A stretch of DNA of 64,000 nucleotides from CAVZMI01 sp050011775 (GTDB taxonomy: Bacteria > Bacteroidota > Ignavibacteria > UBA10030 > CAVZMI01): assembly GCA_050011775.1 (NCBI GenBank), contig JBEKIL010000002.1, positions 186,001-250,000 of the forward strand, given 5' to 3'. The number at the start of each line of letters is the position of its first letter. Within the stretch, counting starts at the first letter, position 1. A program made the position numbers and the translations under genes. The notes below the pieces were generated by a model that was not told the DNA's origin, searched no databases, and was given only the letters and a program-made list of their open reading frames with translations. Of the stretch, positions 15,315 to 25,037 are shown piece by piece.

Positions 15315-18044
15315 CTAGTGTGCTTCTAACCAATTCTTTCCCACGCCGATTTCGATTTCGAGTGGGACGGACAAGAGTTGTGTTGTTTTCATGCACTCTT
15401 CAACAAGGGCTCGCATTTGCCGCTCTTCGGAAGTCGGGACTTCGAACACCAACTCGTCATGAACCTGGAGAAGCATCTTCGATTGAAGTGCGCCGTTGAT
15501 CATCCTCTGATGGATTTCTATCATTGCCCGTTTGATCATATCGGCTGCAGTACCCTGGATCGGCATATTGATAGCCGCACGCTCTTCGAATTCCCTCACC
15601 GTCCGGTTTTTATTATTGATGTTCGGAAGGTATCGTCTGCGGCCGGAGAGTGTTTCCACATAGCCGCGCTGGCGTGCGAAATTCTTTGTATCGTGTATAT
15701 ATTGACTCACCTTCGGGAATCTCACAAAATACCGGTCGATGATCTCTCTCGCTTCGGATTGTGAAATCTCAAGTCGTGTTGCCAGTCCGTACGGTCCGAT
15801 CCCGTACATGATTCCGAAATTCACCTCTTTCGCTTTCCGCCTCATATCCCGTGTAATTTCTGCCTGTTCGACTCCGAATACCTTCGCTGCTGTGCTCGCA
15901 TGAATGTCTTCGCGGTTTCTGAATGCTTCCTGCAATCCTGGATCGTCCGACATATGCGCCATAACGCGGAGCTCGATCTGCGAATAATCGGCCGACATGA
16001 TCACCATATTTTCGCTGCCGGGGATGAATGCTTTCCGGATTTCACGTCCCATTTCCGTCCGGATGGGAATATTCTGCAGGTTCGGATCGCTGCTCGAGAG
16101 CCTGCCGGTTGCGGCGATCGTCTGATTGAACGATGTATGCACCCGTCCCGTGCCGGGATGGATCAGCTTTGGAAGTGCGTCGATATATGTCGATTTCAAT
16201 TTTGTCAGCGTACGGTATTCGAGCATCAATTCGACAATCGGATGTGCCAGCCGGAGCGACTCGAGCACCTGAACATCCGTTGAAAAACCGGTTTTGGTTT
16301 TTCGTACAGTCGGCAGTTTCAATTTTTCGAAGAGGATTACGCCCAATTGTTGTGTCGAGTTGATATTGAACTCCTCGCCGGCCTGCTCGTAGATCCGGTG
16401 AACAAGCTGATCGAGCTGACGCTCGAGATCTTTTGACATGTATGCGAGGAACGGAACGTCGAGCCGGACGCCTGTCAGCTCCATTTCGGTCAGGACGGGG
16501 ATAAGCGGGAATTCGATTTCTTCGCAAAGTTTTGTCATCGACTGTTTTTCAAGCCGCTCCTGGAGAACAGGGAAGAGCCTGAGCGTGAAATCGGCATCCT
16601 CGGCGGCGTATGTAGCGAGACGTTCGAGCGGAACCTGCCTGATATCGACCCTCGATTTCCCCGTCCCGACGAGATCGTCATAGGAAATCATTTTATACGA
16701 TAGATACTCTTCGGCAAGAGCATCAAGGTTGTGCTTCCCATCGGGCCGTATTACATAGCTTGCGACCATTGTGTCAAATGCGATTCTGTTGACACGCATT
16801 CCGTGTTGTGCCAGTACAAGTGCATCGTACTTTATGTTTTGTCCGATTTTTTTTATTGATGGATTTTCTAGAACCGGGCCGAGATGATTTTTAAGACTAG
16901 AAAGAGGTATTCCACCAATTCCGACCGGGATGAAAACTGCTTCACGTTCTGCGACGGCGAGTGAAACGCCGACAAGCTCGGCAATCATTGCATCCGTAGA
17001 GGTTGTCTCCGTATCGATACACAGAAGCGCCTGCTGCGAGAGTTGTTTGCACAACGCAATGAGATCCGGCCCGTTCGATATAATCTTGTATTGATGACGA
17101 TCTGACGTATTATCCAAAAGCGGCTTCGGCGCTTCAAAAACAAGAGTTTGATCTTCCTGAGGAGCTTCCTTGAGTTTTCGGACGAGTGTTCGAAATTCAA
17201 GAGCTGTAAAGAGAGTTGTGAGTTTTTCAATATCTTTCTTTGCTGCACGGAGTGTATGAAAGTTGATATCGAGGGGGACTTCTGTATGAATTGTCACCAG
17301 CTCTTTTGAAAGAAATGCGAGGTCTCTATGAGTTTTAAGTTTTTCCCGCGTTCCTTTCTGCTCAATATCATCGAGATGAGTATAGACTTCGTCGAGACTT
17401 CCGAAGCGCTGAATAAGCGGAATTGCAGTTTTTTCTCCGATTCCGGGCACTCCCGGAACATTATCCGATTTATCGCCGGTCAATGCAAGGACGTCGATAA
17501 CACGGTCGGGCTGGACGCCGAATTTTTCGGTCACCTCGTTCTCGGCGACGATTTCCAGATCATTTCCCATTTTTCCCGGGCGGTACATTTTTATAAGGGG
17601 TGAAATTAGCTGCATGAAATCTTTGTCGCCGGTTACAAGGTAGGTCAGCACGCCTTCTTTTTCTGCACGCCGGGCCAGGGTTCCCATGATGTCGTCTGCT
17701 TCATACCCCGGCACCTCGAGCAGTGGAATGTTGTATGCACGGACAACATCCTTTAATTTTTCCATCTGCGACGACATATCATCCGGCATCTTCTCGCGTG
17801 TTGCTTTGTACTGCGGATATTTCACATGGCGGAATGTCGGCTCTTTCGTATCGAATACCACTGCGATATGGTCGGGATGTTCTTCATCAAGTACTTTATT
17901 GAGAAAACTTACAAATCCGTAAATGGCGCTTGTATTCTCACCCTTCGAATTCATAAGAGGGCGATTGATGAAGGCAAAATAGGCTCTGTATGCAAGAGCC
18001 ATGCCGTCGAATAAAAACAATCTCTCCTGGTTTTGATTGCTCAT
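15315..18044 (-). CDS. polA: DNA polymerase I
   Basis: 909 residues, full length. Three parts are readable: 5'-3' exonuclease (residues 1-290; LFLFDGMALAYRAYFA, VTGDKDFMQL, ALTGDKSDNVPGVPGIG), 3'-5' exonuclease (~320-490) and polymerase (~520-909). The proofreading residues look intact (CIDTETTSTD and YAAEDADFT), unlike in many thermophile/Bacillus enzymes. Polymerase motifs: DYSQIELRVMAHMS (A), RRKAKEVNFGIMYGI (B), LLQVHDELVFEVP (C). Known role: Okazaki fragment maturation and repair synthesis. The gene stands alone on the reverse strand between repeat-filled spacers. Confidence 0.97.
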   Translation of the reverse strand: MSNQNQERLFLFDGMALAYRAYFAFINRPLMNSKGENTSAIYGFVSFLNKVLDEEHPDHIAVVFDTKEPTFRHVKYPQYKATREKMPDDMSSQMEKLKDVVRAYNIPLLEVPGYEADDIMGTLARRAEKEGVLTYLVTGDKDFMQLISPLIKMYRPGKMGNDLEIVAENEVTEKFGVQPDRVIDVLALTGDKSDNVPGVPGIGEKTAIPLIQRFGSLDEVYTHLDDIEQKGTREKLKTHRDLAFLSKELVTIHTEVPLDINFHTLRAAKKDIEKLTTLFTALEFRTLVRKLKEAPQEDQTLVFEAPKPLLDNTSDRHQYKIISNGPDLIALCKQLSQQALLCIDTETTSTDAMIAELVGVSLAVAEREAVFIPVGIGGIPLSSLKNHLGPVLENPSIKKIGQNIKYDALVLAQHGMRVNRIAFDTMVASYVIRPDGKHNLDALAEEYLSYKMISYDDLVGTGKSRVDIRQVPLERLATYAAEDADFTLRLFPVLQERLEKQSMTKLCEEIEFPLIPVLTEMELTGVRLDVPFLAYMSKDLERQLDQLVHRIYEQAGEEFNINSTQQLGVILFEKLKLPTVRKTKTGFSTDVQVLESLRLAHPIVELMLEYRTLTKLKSTYIDALPKLIHPGTGRVHTSFNQTIAATGRLSSSDPNLQNIPIRTEMGREIRKAFIPGSENMVIMSADYSQIELRVMAHMSDDPGLQEAFRNREDIHASTAAKVFGVEQAEITRDMRRKAKEVNFGIMYGIGPYGLATRLEISQSEAREIIDRYFVRFPKVSQYIHDTKNFARQRGYVETLSGRRRYLPNINNKNRTVREFEERAAINMPIQGTAADMIKRAMIEIHQRMINGALQSKMLLQVHDELVFEVPTSEERQMRALVEECMKTTQLLSVPLEIEIGVGKNWLEAH

Positions 18045-18064
18045 ACTATTATAAGGACACGATG

Positions 18065-18185
18065 TTATCTGAGTAAAAGGAGTTTCCGGGTTGCGTTAAA
18101 TTCTCCAGCTTCGATGTGATAAAATAGTCTCTGCTCGGATATTCCTTGGCCGACCATACTACTTTCAGGCTAAATGTGGTGAAGA
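18065..18185 (-). pseudogene. Frameshifted remnant of a T9SS sorting domain
   Basis: On the reverse strand, just upstream of polA, the text reads VWSAKEYPSRDYF in one frame and continues as YHIEAGEFNATRKLLLLR followed by a stop (18065-18067) in another. Together they match the end of a typical T9SS/FlgD-like domain (W-x-A...YPSGxYFYRxxAGEFxATRKLLLLR). The switch occurs near TATTTTATC. Nothing recognisable remains further upstream. It indicates a deleted T9SS cargo gene. Confidence 0.6.
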
Positions 18186-18380
18186 AAAGATGAAATATCA
18201 AGAAATAAAAGACTGCAGGACATGCAATATAACATTAGCTTGCATCTCCGTCATATGCCAGCTATATTTAATGTAGGAAACGGAGTAAAAACTCACAACT
18301 CAAGACTTCTAAAAAACTCTTTTTGTATATTTTCTATGCAAGCACGAAAACCGGTGGTCTAATTCAATCTGTATTTATGG

Positions 18381-18523
18381 ATTGCCACGAGCTCGTGCTT
18401 TTATGCCCCACGCTTTCCAGTGGGGTTAGCTCGTGGATGATAAGAGCTAAATACCCATCGGGCTTTAGCCCGAAATAAAACGACGTGTGACGGAAAAAAC
18501 CCGAATCACGAGGTCGTGGCAAT
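18381..18523. repeat. 143-bp palindromic element with perfect 10-bp inverted ends
   Basis: ATTGCCACGA (18381-18390) and TCGTGGCAAT (18514-18523) are perfect inverted repeats. Inside are hairpins GAGCTC, CCCCAC/GTGGGG and CGGGCTTTAGCCCG. This resembles REP clusters mobilised by RAYT (TnpA-REP) transposases; no transposase is in the window. Confidence 0.6.
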
Positions 18524-18617
18524 TCATTTGTCATTCATTTTTCTCAGGCCGGATTTGTTATTCAGTGGTCTCGACTAATAACTCATAACCCTAAGAAGCC
18601 ATTTCAACAGCCCATTT

Positions 18618-20108
18618 ATGTCTCTGAAGGTCTTACTGACGTGCGAGAAATCGTTCCGGACTAAAGCGCAGCACGCTATCGAAATGCTCGCGATGATTCT
18701 CGGCGAGAGTGCTCAGTTTGTCCGAAAAGAGCAATGTAAAAGTTCTGATATTGTTCTTTGTTATGGCAGGAGAGACGCTCTTAGCCGGTTTCCGGGCAAA
18801 CATGTTATTATCAGCGGGAGTGAAGAGGCATGGAGAATGTTCGATTTAAAAGAGCACTATCCTCATGAGATCGCCCGGCGATGCACGATTAATGGAGAAC
18901 AATCATTAGCGCTCTTTTATGACCGTGAGTTCGAAAAAGATCCACGAAAAATTGTCGGAAAAGAAAGACGTGATATCGTTATCCATGTCGATATTGTTGC
19001 AAGCGCTTTCTTTTTCCTCTCCGGCTGGCAGGAGTGGCGATCTCCCGATGCCGATATTCATCAGCGGTTTCCGGTCGAATCAAGCATTCAATTTGCTTTC
19101 GGTCTGCTGAACCGCCCAATTGTCGATCAATATGCAACTCTCCTTGAAAAAGCCCTTAAAAAATTCAGCTGGAGGCGTTCAAGAACCGGAAGGTATCAGG
19201 GGAAATCATTTGCGGTTCTGATGACTCATGATATCGACCATACGCGAAAATGGACACCGGGAATCATTTATCGTGAATGTGTCCGTTATCTGATTCTAAA
19301 CAGGCGAAATGATTTTGTGAAGGATCGTCTTAATCGGTTTGGGCATTTTCTCAGAATGTTGTCCATACAAAATGATCCCTATAGAAATTCCATTGAGATA
19401 ATTCTCGCAGCCGAAAAAGCCGCGGGCGCACACAGTACGTTCTTTTTTAAGGCAGGAGGGAACGACAAACGTGATGTAACATATTCACTAAAAAATGCAT
19501 TCGTTAATAAATTATTGGAAATTCTGCGGAAGGGTGGACATCAAGTCGGACTTCATCCAAGTTACAGCGCGTATTCACAGAAAAGCATGATGAGCGAAGA
19601 GCAAAAAAAGCTGGCCGCGGTGACAGGGGAACCGGTCGCTGCCGTCCGTGAACATTTTTTACGATTCGAAATGCCTCTCACATGGAGAATTCAGGATGAG
19701 CTTGGTTTTGAATACGATTCCACGCTCGGTTTTGCCGGTCACGAAGGATTTCGCATGGCGACATGTCATCCGTTCCGTGCTTATGATATCGAACATGACC
19801 GCCCGCTCCGCTTGTGGGAAATTCCGCTGATCGCGATGGATGATACATTTGTATCGTACAGGGAATTGGATGCCTCTGCATCATGGAAAGCGATCTGCGA
19901 GTTATTGGAGACAGTGAAAAAACATCGCGGCGTCGCAGTATTGCTCTTCCATAACAGCTGTTACGATGAACTCGATAATCAGGGCTGGGGCACGATTTTT
20001 GAGAGTACTGTCCGATGGTGTGTTGAGAATGATGCCGCACTTCTGAACGGTCATGAGGTGCTTGATTCGTATCGCAAAGCGTCTGGAAAAATATCTGAAA
20101 TAAAGTAA
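18618..20108 (+). CDS. Polysaccharide deacetylase family protein with long N-terminal domain
   Basis: 496 residues. The C-terminal half (from ~residue 200) is a NodB-type deacetylase fold: VLMTHDIDHTRKW carries the metal-binding Asp/His start, STFFFKAGG the second strand, and GGHQVGLHPSYSAY the His of motif 2. The N-terminal ~190 residues (LSRFPGKHVIISGSEEA, VIHVDIVASAFFFLSGWQEW) match the domain often fused to such enzymes in capsule or exopolysaccharide loci. There is no signal peptide, so it is probably cytoplasmic. No glycosyltransferases neighbour it; substrate unknown. Confidence 0.82.
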   Translation: MSLKVLLTCEKSFRTKAQHAIEMLAMILGESAQFVRKEQCKSSDIVLCYGRRDALSRFPGKHVIISGSEEAWRMFDLKEHYPHEIARRCTINGEQSLALFYDREFEKDPRKIVGKERRDIVIHVDIVASAFFFLSGWQEWRSPDADIHQRFPVESSIQFAFGLLNRPIVDQYATLLEKALKKFSWRRSRTGRYQGKSFAVLMTHDIDHTRKWTPGIIYRECVRYLILNRRNDFVKDRLNRFGHFLRMLSIQNDPYRNSIEIILAAEKAAGAHSTFFFKAGGNDKRDVTYSLKNAFVNKLLEILRKGGHQVGLHPSYSAYSQKSMMSEEQKKLAAVTGEPVAAVREHFLRFEMPLTWRIQDELGFEYDSTLGFAGHEGFRMATCHPFRAYDIEHDRPLRLWEIPLIAMDDTFVSYRELDASASWKAICELLETVKKHRGVAVLLFHNSCYDELDNQGWGTIFESTVRWCVENDAALLNGHEVLDSYRKASGKISEIK

Positions 20109-20227
20109 CTTTTTTCTATTTTTTAGTGTTAAAGTGTTATCTTTTATGTTGCATCCAAAATTATCGGGAATCGTATACTAAGAATCCAACAAATTTCATC
20201 ATGGTCCAACCATTGAAAGGCAGAGAT

Positions 20228-22114
20228 ATGCACCCATTCGCACGAATTGCCCTATCACTCTGCGGCCTGACCCTTGCGACCGCAGCTATGTCCCCGGGAC
20301 AAGAAAAAGACCGGGCAAAAATTCAAGATCAGTATAAATGGAATCTTTCCAACGTCTACCCAAATGACGACGCATGGAAAAAGGCTAAAGAAACATTGAC
20401 AGCCGATGTAAAGAAGATCACGCAATACAAAGGCAAGCTCGCTTCATCGGCAAAACAGCTTCTCGGTTGTCTCGAAGCCGGCAGTGCAATCGGCAAGGAG
20501 TTCTCGCGGCTTTCAAGTTATGCAAGTATGAAATCGGATGAGGATACACGCGAATCCAAACCTCTCTCGATGAAGCAGGAGATGAGCACGCTGGGCGCAT
20601 CAATCGGGGCTGTAACGGCGTTTGTTGAACCGGAGATTTTAAAGATCAGTAAGAAAAAAATCGAGTCGTTTATCTCCTCGGAAAAAAAGCTCGTCGTCTT
20701 TAAACATTACCTGGACGATCTTCTCCGTCGTAAAATCCATACCGGAACGGAAGGTGAAGAAAAAATCATCGCCGATGCAGGCCTGATGGCTGATGCCCCC
20801 GATAACATCTACGGTATTTTCTCGGATGCAGATTTTCCTTATCCAGAAATTACACTGAGCGATGGTTCTAAGGCGAAGCTTAATCAGGCGACATTTCAAT
20901 TGAAACGGACGTCGCCGAACCGCGAAGATCGAAAGAAAGTGTTTTCCTCATTCTTTGAAAAGATGAATGAATTCCGGCGTACATTCGGAACGCAATTAAG
21001 TGCCGAGGTTAATAAAGATATCTTTTATATGAAGGCACGGAAGTACAATTCGTCGTTGGAAAGCGCACTCGATGCCAATAATATCCCTGTAGAAGTGTAT
21101 CACAAGCTCGTCGATAATGTCAACAAGAATCTTTCGACATTCCACCGCTACCTTAAACTCAGGAAGCGGATGATGGGACTTGATCAACTGCATTATTATG
21201 ATCTGTATGCACCGCTCGTGGGCGGTGTCGATCTCAATTACACAATCGAAGAAGCCGAAAAGAATGTCATTGCGTCTCTTGAGCCGCTCGGGAAGGATTA
21301 TATTGATGTCACAAAAAAAGCTTTCGGCGAACGCTGGGTCGATGTCTATCCGACCGACGGAAAACGCTCGGGCGCATATTCCCAAGGATCGGTGTATGAT
21401 GTCCACCCATACATCCTCATGAACTTCATCGGGAACTATAACTCTATGACCACGGTCGCTCATGAACTCGGGCACACCATGCAGAGCTACCTGTCAAATA
21501 AAAGCCAGCCGTATCCGATTTCACAATATCCGATTTTCGTGGCTGAAGTAGCCTCAACATTTAATGAAGCACTACTGCTCGAGCATATGCTTACGACGAT
21601 CAACGATGACAACATTCGTCTATCGCTGCTCGGGAATTATCTGGAAAATATCAAGGGAACCGTATTCCGGCAGACGCAATTCGCGGAATTCGAGCTCCGG
21701 ATCCATGAGAAAGCCGAAAAGGGAGAAGCTCTGACGGGCGATGATTTCAACAAGATATACGAAGAAATCACACGCAAGTACTACGGACACGATCAGGGTG
21801 TGTGTATCGTCGATGATGAGATCAAGTCTGAATGGGCTTATATCCCTCATTTCTATTATGACTTCTATGTCTATCAATATGCAACGGCCTTTACGGCATC
21901 GGCGGCGCTCTCGGAAAAGACGCTTGCAGGAGATAAGGCATCGACGGCAAAATACATTACATTCCTCTCATCGGGTGGCTCTGATTATCCGATCGAATTG
22001 CTGAAAAAAGCGGGTGTCGACATGACAACGTCGGAACCGTTTGATCTCACAATGAAAAAGATGAATCGTGTGATGGATGAAATGGAGAAAATTCTAGACA
22101 AAATGAAGAAATGA
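20228..22114 (+). CDS. pepF: Exported oligoendopeptidase F (M3B zinc metallopeptidase)
   Basis: Start chosen at ATG 20228 (MHPFARIALS): it opens a signal peptide of ~25 residues (LSLCGLTLATAAMSPGQE) and has AAAGG-like purines upstream; the earlier in-frame starts would put ~30 non-signal residues first. The ~628-residue product has the M3 zinc site HELGHTMQSYL, the downstream Glu in VAEVASTFNEALLLEH, and the PepF hallmark YGHDQG and SEWAYIPHFYYDFYVYQYATAF near the C-terminus. Known activity: cleavage of oligopeptides. Most PepF proteins are cytosolic, so the export signal is a notable variation seen in Bacteroidota relatives. It converges on the kinase gene downstream with a shared terminator. 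Confidence 0.92.
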   Translation: MHPFARIALSLCGLTLATAAMSPGQEKDRAKIQDQYKWNLSNVYPNDDAWKKAKETLTADVKKITQYKGKLASSAKQLLGCLEAGSAIGKEFSRLSSYASMKSDEDTRESKPLSMKQEMSTLGASIGAVTAFVEPEILKISKKKIESFISSEKKLVVFKHYLDDLLRRKIHTGTEGEEKIIADAGLMADAPDNIYGIFSDADFPYPEITLSDGSKAKLNQATFQLKRTSPNREDRKKVFSSFFEKMNEFRRTFGTQLSAEVNKDIFYMKARKYNSSLESALDANNIPVEVYHKLVDNVNKNLSTFHRYLKLRKRMMGLDQLHYYDLYAPLVGGVDLNYTIEEAEKNVIASLEPLGKDYIDVTKKAFGERWVDVYPTDGKRSGAYSQGSVYDVHPYILMNFIGNYNSMTTVAHELGHTMQSYLSNKSQPYPISQYPIFVAEVASTFNEALLLEHMLTTINDDNIRLSLLGNYLENIKGTVFRQTQFAEFELRIHEKAEKGEALTGDDFNKIYEEITRKYYGHDQGVCIVDDEIKSEWAYIPHFYYDFYVYQYATAFTASAALSEKTLAGDKASTAKYITFLSSGGSDYPIELLKKAGVDMTTSEPFDLTMKKMNRVMDEMEKILDKMKK

Positions 22115-22137
22115 AGTTCTATAGACAGGTTTAAGAA

Positions 22138-22186
22138 AAACGCCCTGCTCGCAATGATACATTGAACGGGGCGTTTCTGTTTTTCA
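22138..22186. terminator. Bidirectional terminator between pepF and the receiver-kinase gene
   Basis: AAACGCCC (22138-22145) pairs with GGGCGTTT (22169-22176), with an inner CAATG-ATA-CATTG hairpin; T-rich sequence follows on the + strand and A-rich sequence precedes it for the reverse direction. Confidence 0.7.
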
Positions 22187-22194
22187 GAACACTG

Positions 22195-23328
22195 TTACTC
22201 TTTTTTCCGTCTTATTCCGGCACTCTCGCTCTGGGCACTTTTTGCCGGCAGATCGATTTCGACGACCGTTCCTTTCTTTCCGTCGCTGAAGATATTCATG
22301 GTTCCGTCGTATAGTTCTGTAAGCCGTTTTGCTATGATCAATCCGAGGCCGACTCCCTGCTGTTCGTAAAATTTCCGTTTGAATTGTTGATATGCCCCGA
22401 GATATGCAATTTCCTTTTCCGACAATCCGCGCCCTTCGTCGGAAATGGATATAATGAGCCGGTTGGCGTTCTTTGTCGATGTAACACGGATAGGCGTACC
22501 GGATTCAGAAAATTTCAATGCATTATCGACGATCTCCTCGACAATTTTTGTAAGGTGTTCGGGCAAGAGCCGTATGGGACTTTCAACCAGCTCCGTTGTA
22601 ATATCAGAGAGCCGGTTGTACATGCGCGCTCTCTGTCGTGCGATGGAATCAATTAGGTGAAGCGACTCCGGGAGCTGAGTGTTGCGGAGTGATTCGATTT
22701 CGGATTGGTTGGCCGCGATAATCTCAATCTGGGAGTAGATCAAAAAATTTTCGATTAATCGCTGCAGACGGCTGCCGGATCTCCCAATGGTGCTGCCAAT
22801 CCGCATAATATCTCCGGATGAAAGTTTCGAGTTATCGCTCATCAGAACGTTCGCATTTCCCAGGATGATATGGAGCGGAGTGAGAAATTCATGCGGCAAC
22901 GCCATGCTTATGTTGTTCCGGAGTTCGGATAGCATTTTCTCGGAGGTATCAATGAACCGTTGATGCTTCGCGAGCTGAGTCTGGACCGCCGCGAGAAGAT
23001 CGTTCAGACTGAATGGTTTGATGAGATAATCATCCGCACCCTCTGTCATCCCCTTGCGTACACTCCCCCTATCCGAAAGGCTCGTCATAATGACAAATGG
23101 TATTGTCGCTGTCGACTCAGATGCCCGCAGTTGTTCCAGAACGGAGAAACCGTCCACATTCCCCATGAGGATATCGCAGATAATAAGATCAGGTGAGTCT
23201 GATCGGGCGAGATCGATGCCTTCGGATCCATTTTCAGCTTCAAGGGCGATATAGCCGGCGCCTCTAAGCACGGTCACAACCATTTCCCGCAGAATATCGT
23301 CGTCATCAATAACGAGGATCTTGCTCAT
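22195..23328 (-). CDS. Response-regulator/histidine-kinase hybrid (REC-HisKA-HATPase)
   Basis: 377 residues, soluble (no membrane segment). Receiver domain residues 1-122: acidic DDDD at 8-11, phospho-acceptor Asp52 in LIICDILMG, Thr82 and Lys104 (LIKPF). HisKA helix with His146 in PHEFLTPLHIILGN, then a GHKL ATPase with DNALKFSESG (N box), ISDEGRGLSE (G1) and GVGLGLIIAKRL (G2). Receiver before kinase suggests it receives a phosphoryl group or protein signal and then relays it. No partner regulator or sensor is adjacent, so the signal is unknown. Divergent from the fmdB gene. Confidence 0.9.
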   Translation of the reverse strand: MSKILVIDDDDILREMVVTVLRGAGYIALEAENGSEGIDLARSDSPDLIICDILMGNVDGFSVLEQLRASESTATIPFVIMTSLSDRGSVRKGMTEGADDYLIKPFSLNDLLAAVQTQLAKHQRFIDTSEKMLSELRNNISMALPHEFLTPLHIILGNANVLMSDNSKLSSGDIMRIGSTIGRSGSRLQRLIENFLIYSQIEIIAANQSEIESLRNTQLPESLHLIDSIARQRARMYNRLSDITTELVESPIRLLPEHLTKIVEEIVDNALKFSESGTPIRVTSTKNANRLIISISDEGRGLSEKEIAYLGAYQQFKRKFYEQQGVGLGLIIAKRLTELYDGTMNIFSDGKKGTVVEIDLPAKSAQSESAGIRRKKE

Positions 23329-23522
23329 GGTTTCGCTCCTTCAGCTACACCCACCACCATGGTCATCGCGGGAGGGGATCGATGACTATATCCAACAACC
23401 ACACTGCCGTAGTTTAACGATCTCAAAATAGAAAAGCAAGTCGGCTCCCTATTGATTATTCCATCTTCACAGATTATCTTTAGTTTACCCTGCGGTTTTG
23501 GAATTTTATAGGAGGATCAATC

Positions 23523-23690
23523 ATGCCCACGTACGACTATCATTGTTCGGATTGTGACAAGTCATTTAACGTCATTCTTTCTATCACAGAACACGAAAAA
23601 ACTCCACCACTCGTCTGTCCGGAATGCGGCAGTAAAAAAATCCGCCAGGTTTTTTCGGGTGTTACGGTCATTACTTCGAAAAAAAGTTGA
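23523..23690 (+). CDS. FmdB-family small zinc ribbon protein
   Basis: A 55-residue gene. Starts MPTYDYHCSDCDKSF and has a second pair in LVCPECGSKKI, giving CxxC...CxxC zinc ribbon spacing typical of the FmdB/CxxC_CXXC_SSSS putative regulatory family; the tail is short and lacks the usual low-complexity extension. A strong AGGAGG lies ~8 bases before the ATG. Function is not established for the family. It is followed by the Memo gene after 123 bases. Confidence 0.85.
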   Translation: MPTYDYHCSDCDKSFNVILSITEHEKTPPLVCPECGSKKIRQVFSGVTVITSKKS

Positions 23691-23813
23691 CGGAATGAAT
23701 GAGGTATTAGTATCCAAAATTCTCTATCAGGATACCGAGGAGTTCTTATATTTTTTCACTATGTTGTGGGGCAGGTTACGGTTTCTTGAAGAATCACCTG
23801 GAGGATATTGTGT

Positions 23814-24854
23814 ATGAGAATTTTCTCAATCGTTCTTCTCATCTTTCTTTGCTCTTGCATATTTCCCCTACACGTCTCTGCTCAGGAAATCCGGCCGGTC
23901 CGGGATGACATTGGATATTGCTGGAATCCAGATCAAATGAAACGGTTCATTGAGCATCTTCAAAATATTGAGAAGGAAGAGCCTCTCTCTCATACAATCA
24001 TTGCCGGGATCTCTCCGCATGACGATTACCTCTATGCAGGCCGCATGTATTATCCACTGTTCAGGGTGCTGCGGTCAAAAGAAGTCGTGATATTCGGTGT
24101 GACACACGGAACAGTCCGCCGGGAAATAGGCGATCCGCAAAATATAATCATACTTGATCGTCATGAATTATGGAAAGGCCTGGCAGGTAATGTCGGGATT
24201 TCGCCGCTTCGGGAGTTTATTAAAAGCCGGCTCGATAGCCAGTATTACATCGTGAGCAATAAAGCACATCAACTTGAACACTCCATCGAAGCCCTCGTTC
24301 CTTTTCTTCAATATTATAATCCATCAATCACGATTACACCGATCATGGTTACGGTAATGCCGTTTGAAAGAATGGATGAAATATCCGGAAAACTCTCTTC
24401 GATCATTGCTGAATATATCACGACACGAAAACTCATCCCCGGAAAAGATATTGTGTTTTTAATGTCGTCCGATGCAAATCATTACGGCAAGGATTTCAAC
24501 AATATTCCTTTCGGAGAGGATGATGTGGCGCATACGAGGGGGATCGAACAGGATATTCGTGTAGCTAGGGAGTGTCTCGAAGGCCCGGTTCAACCCGGCA
24601 AAATCGGAAATCTTACGAATGAATTGAAAAATATTAGCTGGTGTGGTAAGTTTTCAATCCCGTTTGGACTTCTTACGACACAGAAAGTAATGGAAAAAAT
24701 CACAGGGAAGGGATTAGTAGGTACGATACTCAGATACTCGGATACTTACAGCGAAGGAGTACTCCCACTGACAAAAACCGGTATGGGAATAACGGCTAGC
24801 TTTTCGCTGAAACACTGGGTTGGATTTTTCTCAGCCGGATTTTGGGCTGAATAA
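23814..24854 (+). CDS. amrB: Exported Memo-family protein (AmmeMemoRadiSam system protein B)
   Basis: Start at ATG 23814 with GGAGG (23800-23804) upstream; the in-frame TTG at 23808 is ignored. The 347-residue product matches Memo (MEMO1/AmrB): GISPHDDYLYAG, VVIFGVTHGTVRREIG, AHQLEHSIEALVPFLQYY, MSSDANHYGKDF and a Cys in SWCGKFSIPFG. The His/His/Cys metal-site positions of Memo appear conserved. Residues 1-25 form a clear signal peptide ending VSA-QE, so this copy acts outside the cytoplasm, which is unusual because its presumed partner radical SAM enzyme (amrS, 13976-15049) is cytosolic. Confidence 0.87.
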   Translation: MRIFSIVLLIFLCSCIFPLHVSAQEIRPVRDDIGYCWNPDQMKRFIEHLQNIEKEEPLSHTIIAGISPHDDYLYAGRMYYPLFRVLRSKEVVIFGVTHGTVRREIGDPQNIIILDRHELWKGLAGNVGISPLREFIKSRLDSQYYIVSNKAHQLEHSIEALVPFLQYYNPSITITPIMVTVMPFERMDEISGKLSSIIAEYITTRKLIPGKDIVFLMSSDANHYGKDFNNIPFGEDDVAHTRGIEQDIRVARECLEGPVQPGKIGNLTNELKNISWCGKFSIPFGLLTTQKVMEKITGKGLVGTILRYSDTYSEGVLPLTKTGMGITASFSLKHWVGFFSAGFWAE

Positions 24855-25037
24855 ATGCCAACGAGTACCGCTCCAACTATTATTTCAAAATAATTCTAAG
24901 TTATTATATATGTTGGAGTGTGTACTGTGCCCCTTCATTTGTATACGGTGAAACAGTACCGCTTCGCGGTACTTAATTAGTTGGAGGGTCACTAGTCATA
25001 GACGGCAATCTTTTTACGTTTTTCTTTTTTGATTTTT

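Larger units (their letters stand above)
18045..18617. other. 573-base spacer between divergent polA and deacetylase genes
   Basis: Contains the T9SS pseudogene tail (18065-18185) and a 143-bp palindromic element (18381-18523). The stretch 18190-18380 is AT-rich and shows no gene; the promoters for both flanking genes must lie here but none is convincing. Confidence 0.6.

Noticed and set aside
16042..16527. Long reverse frame inside polA in another frame
   Set aside because: Arg-rich shadow of polA.
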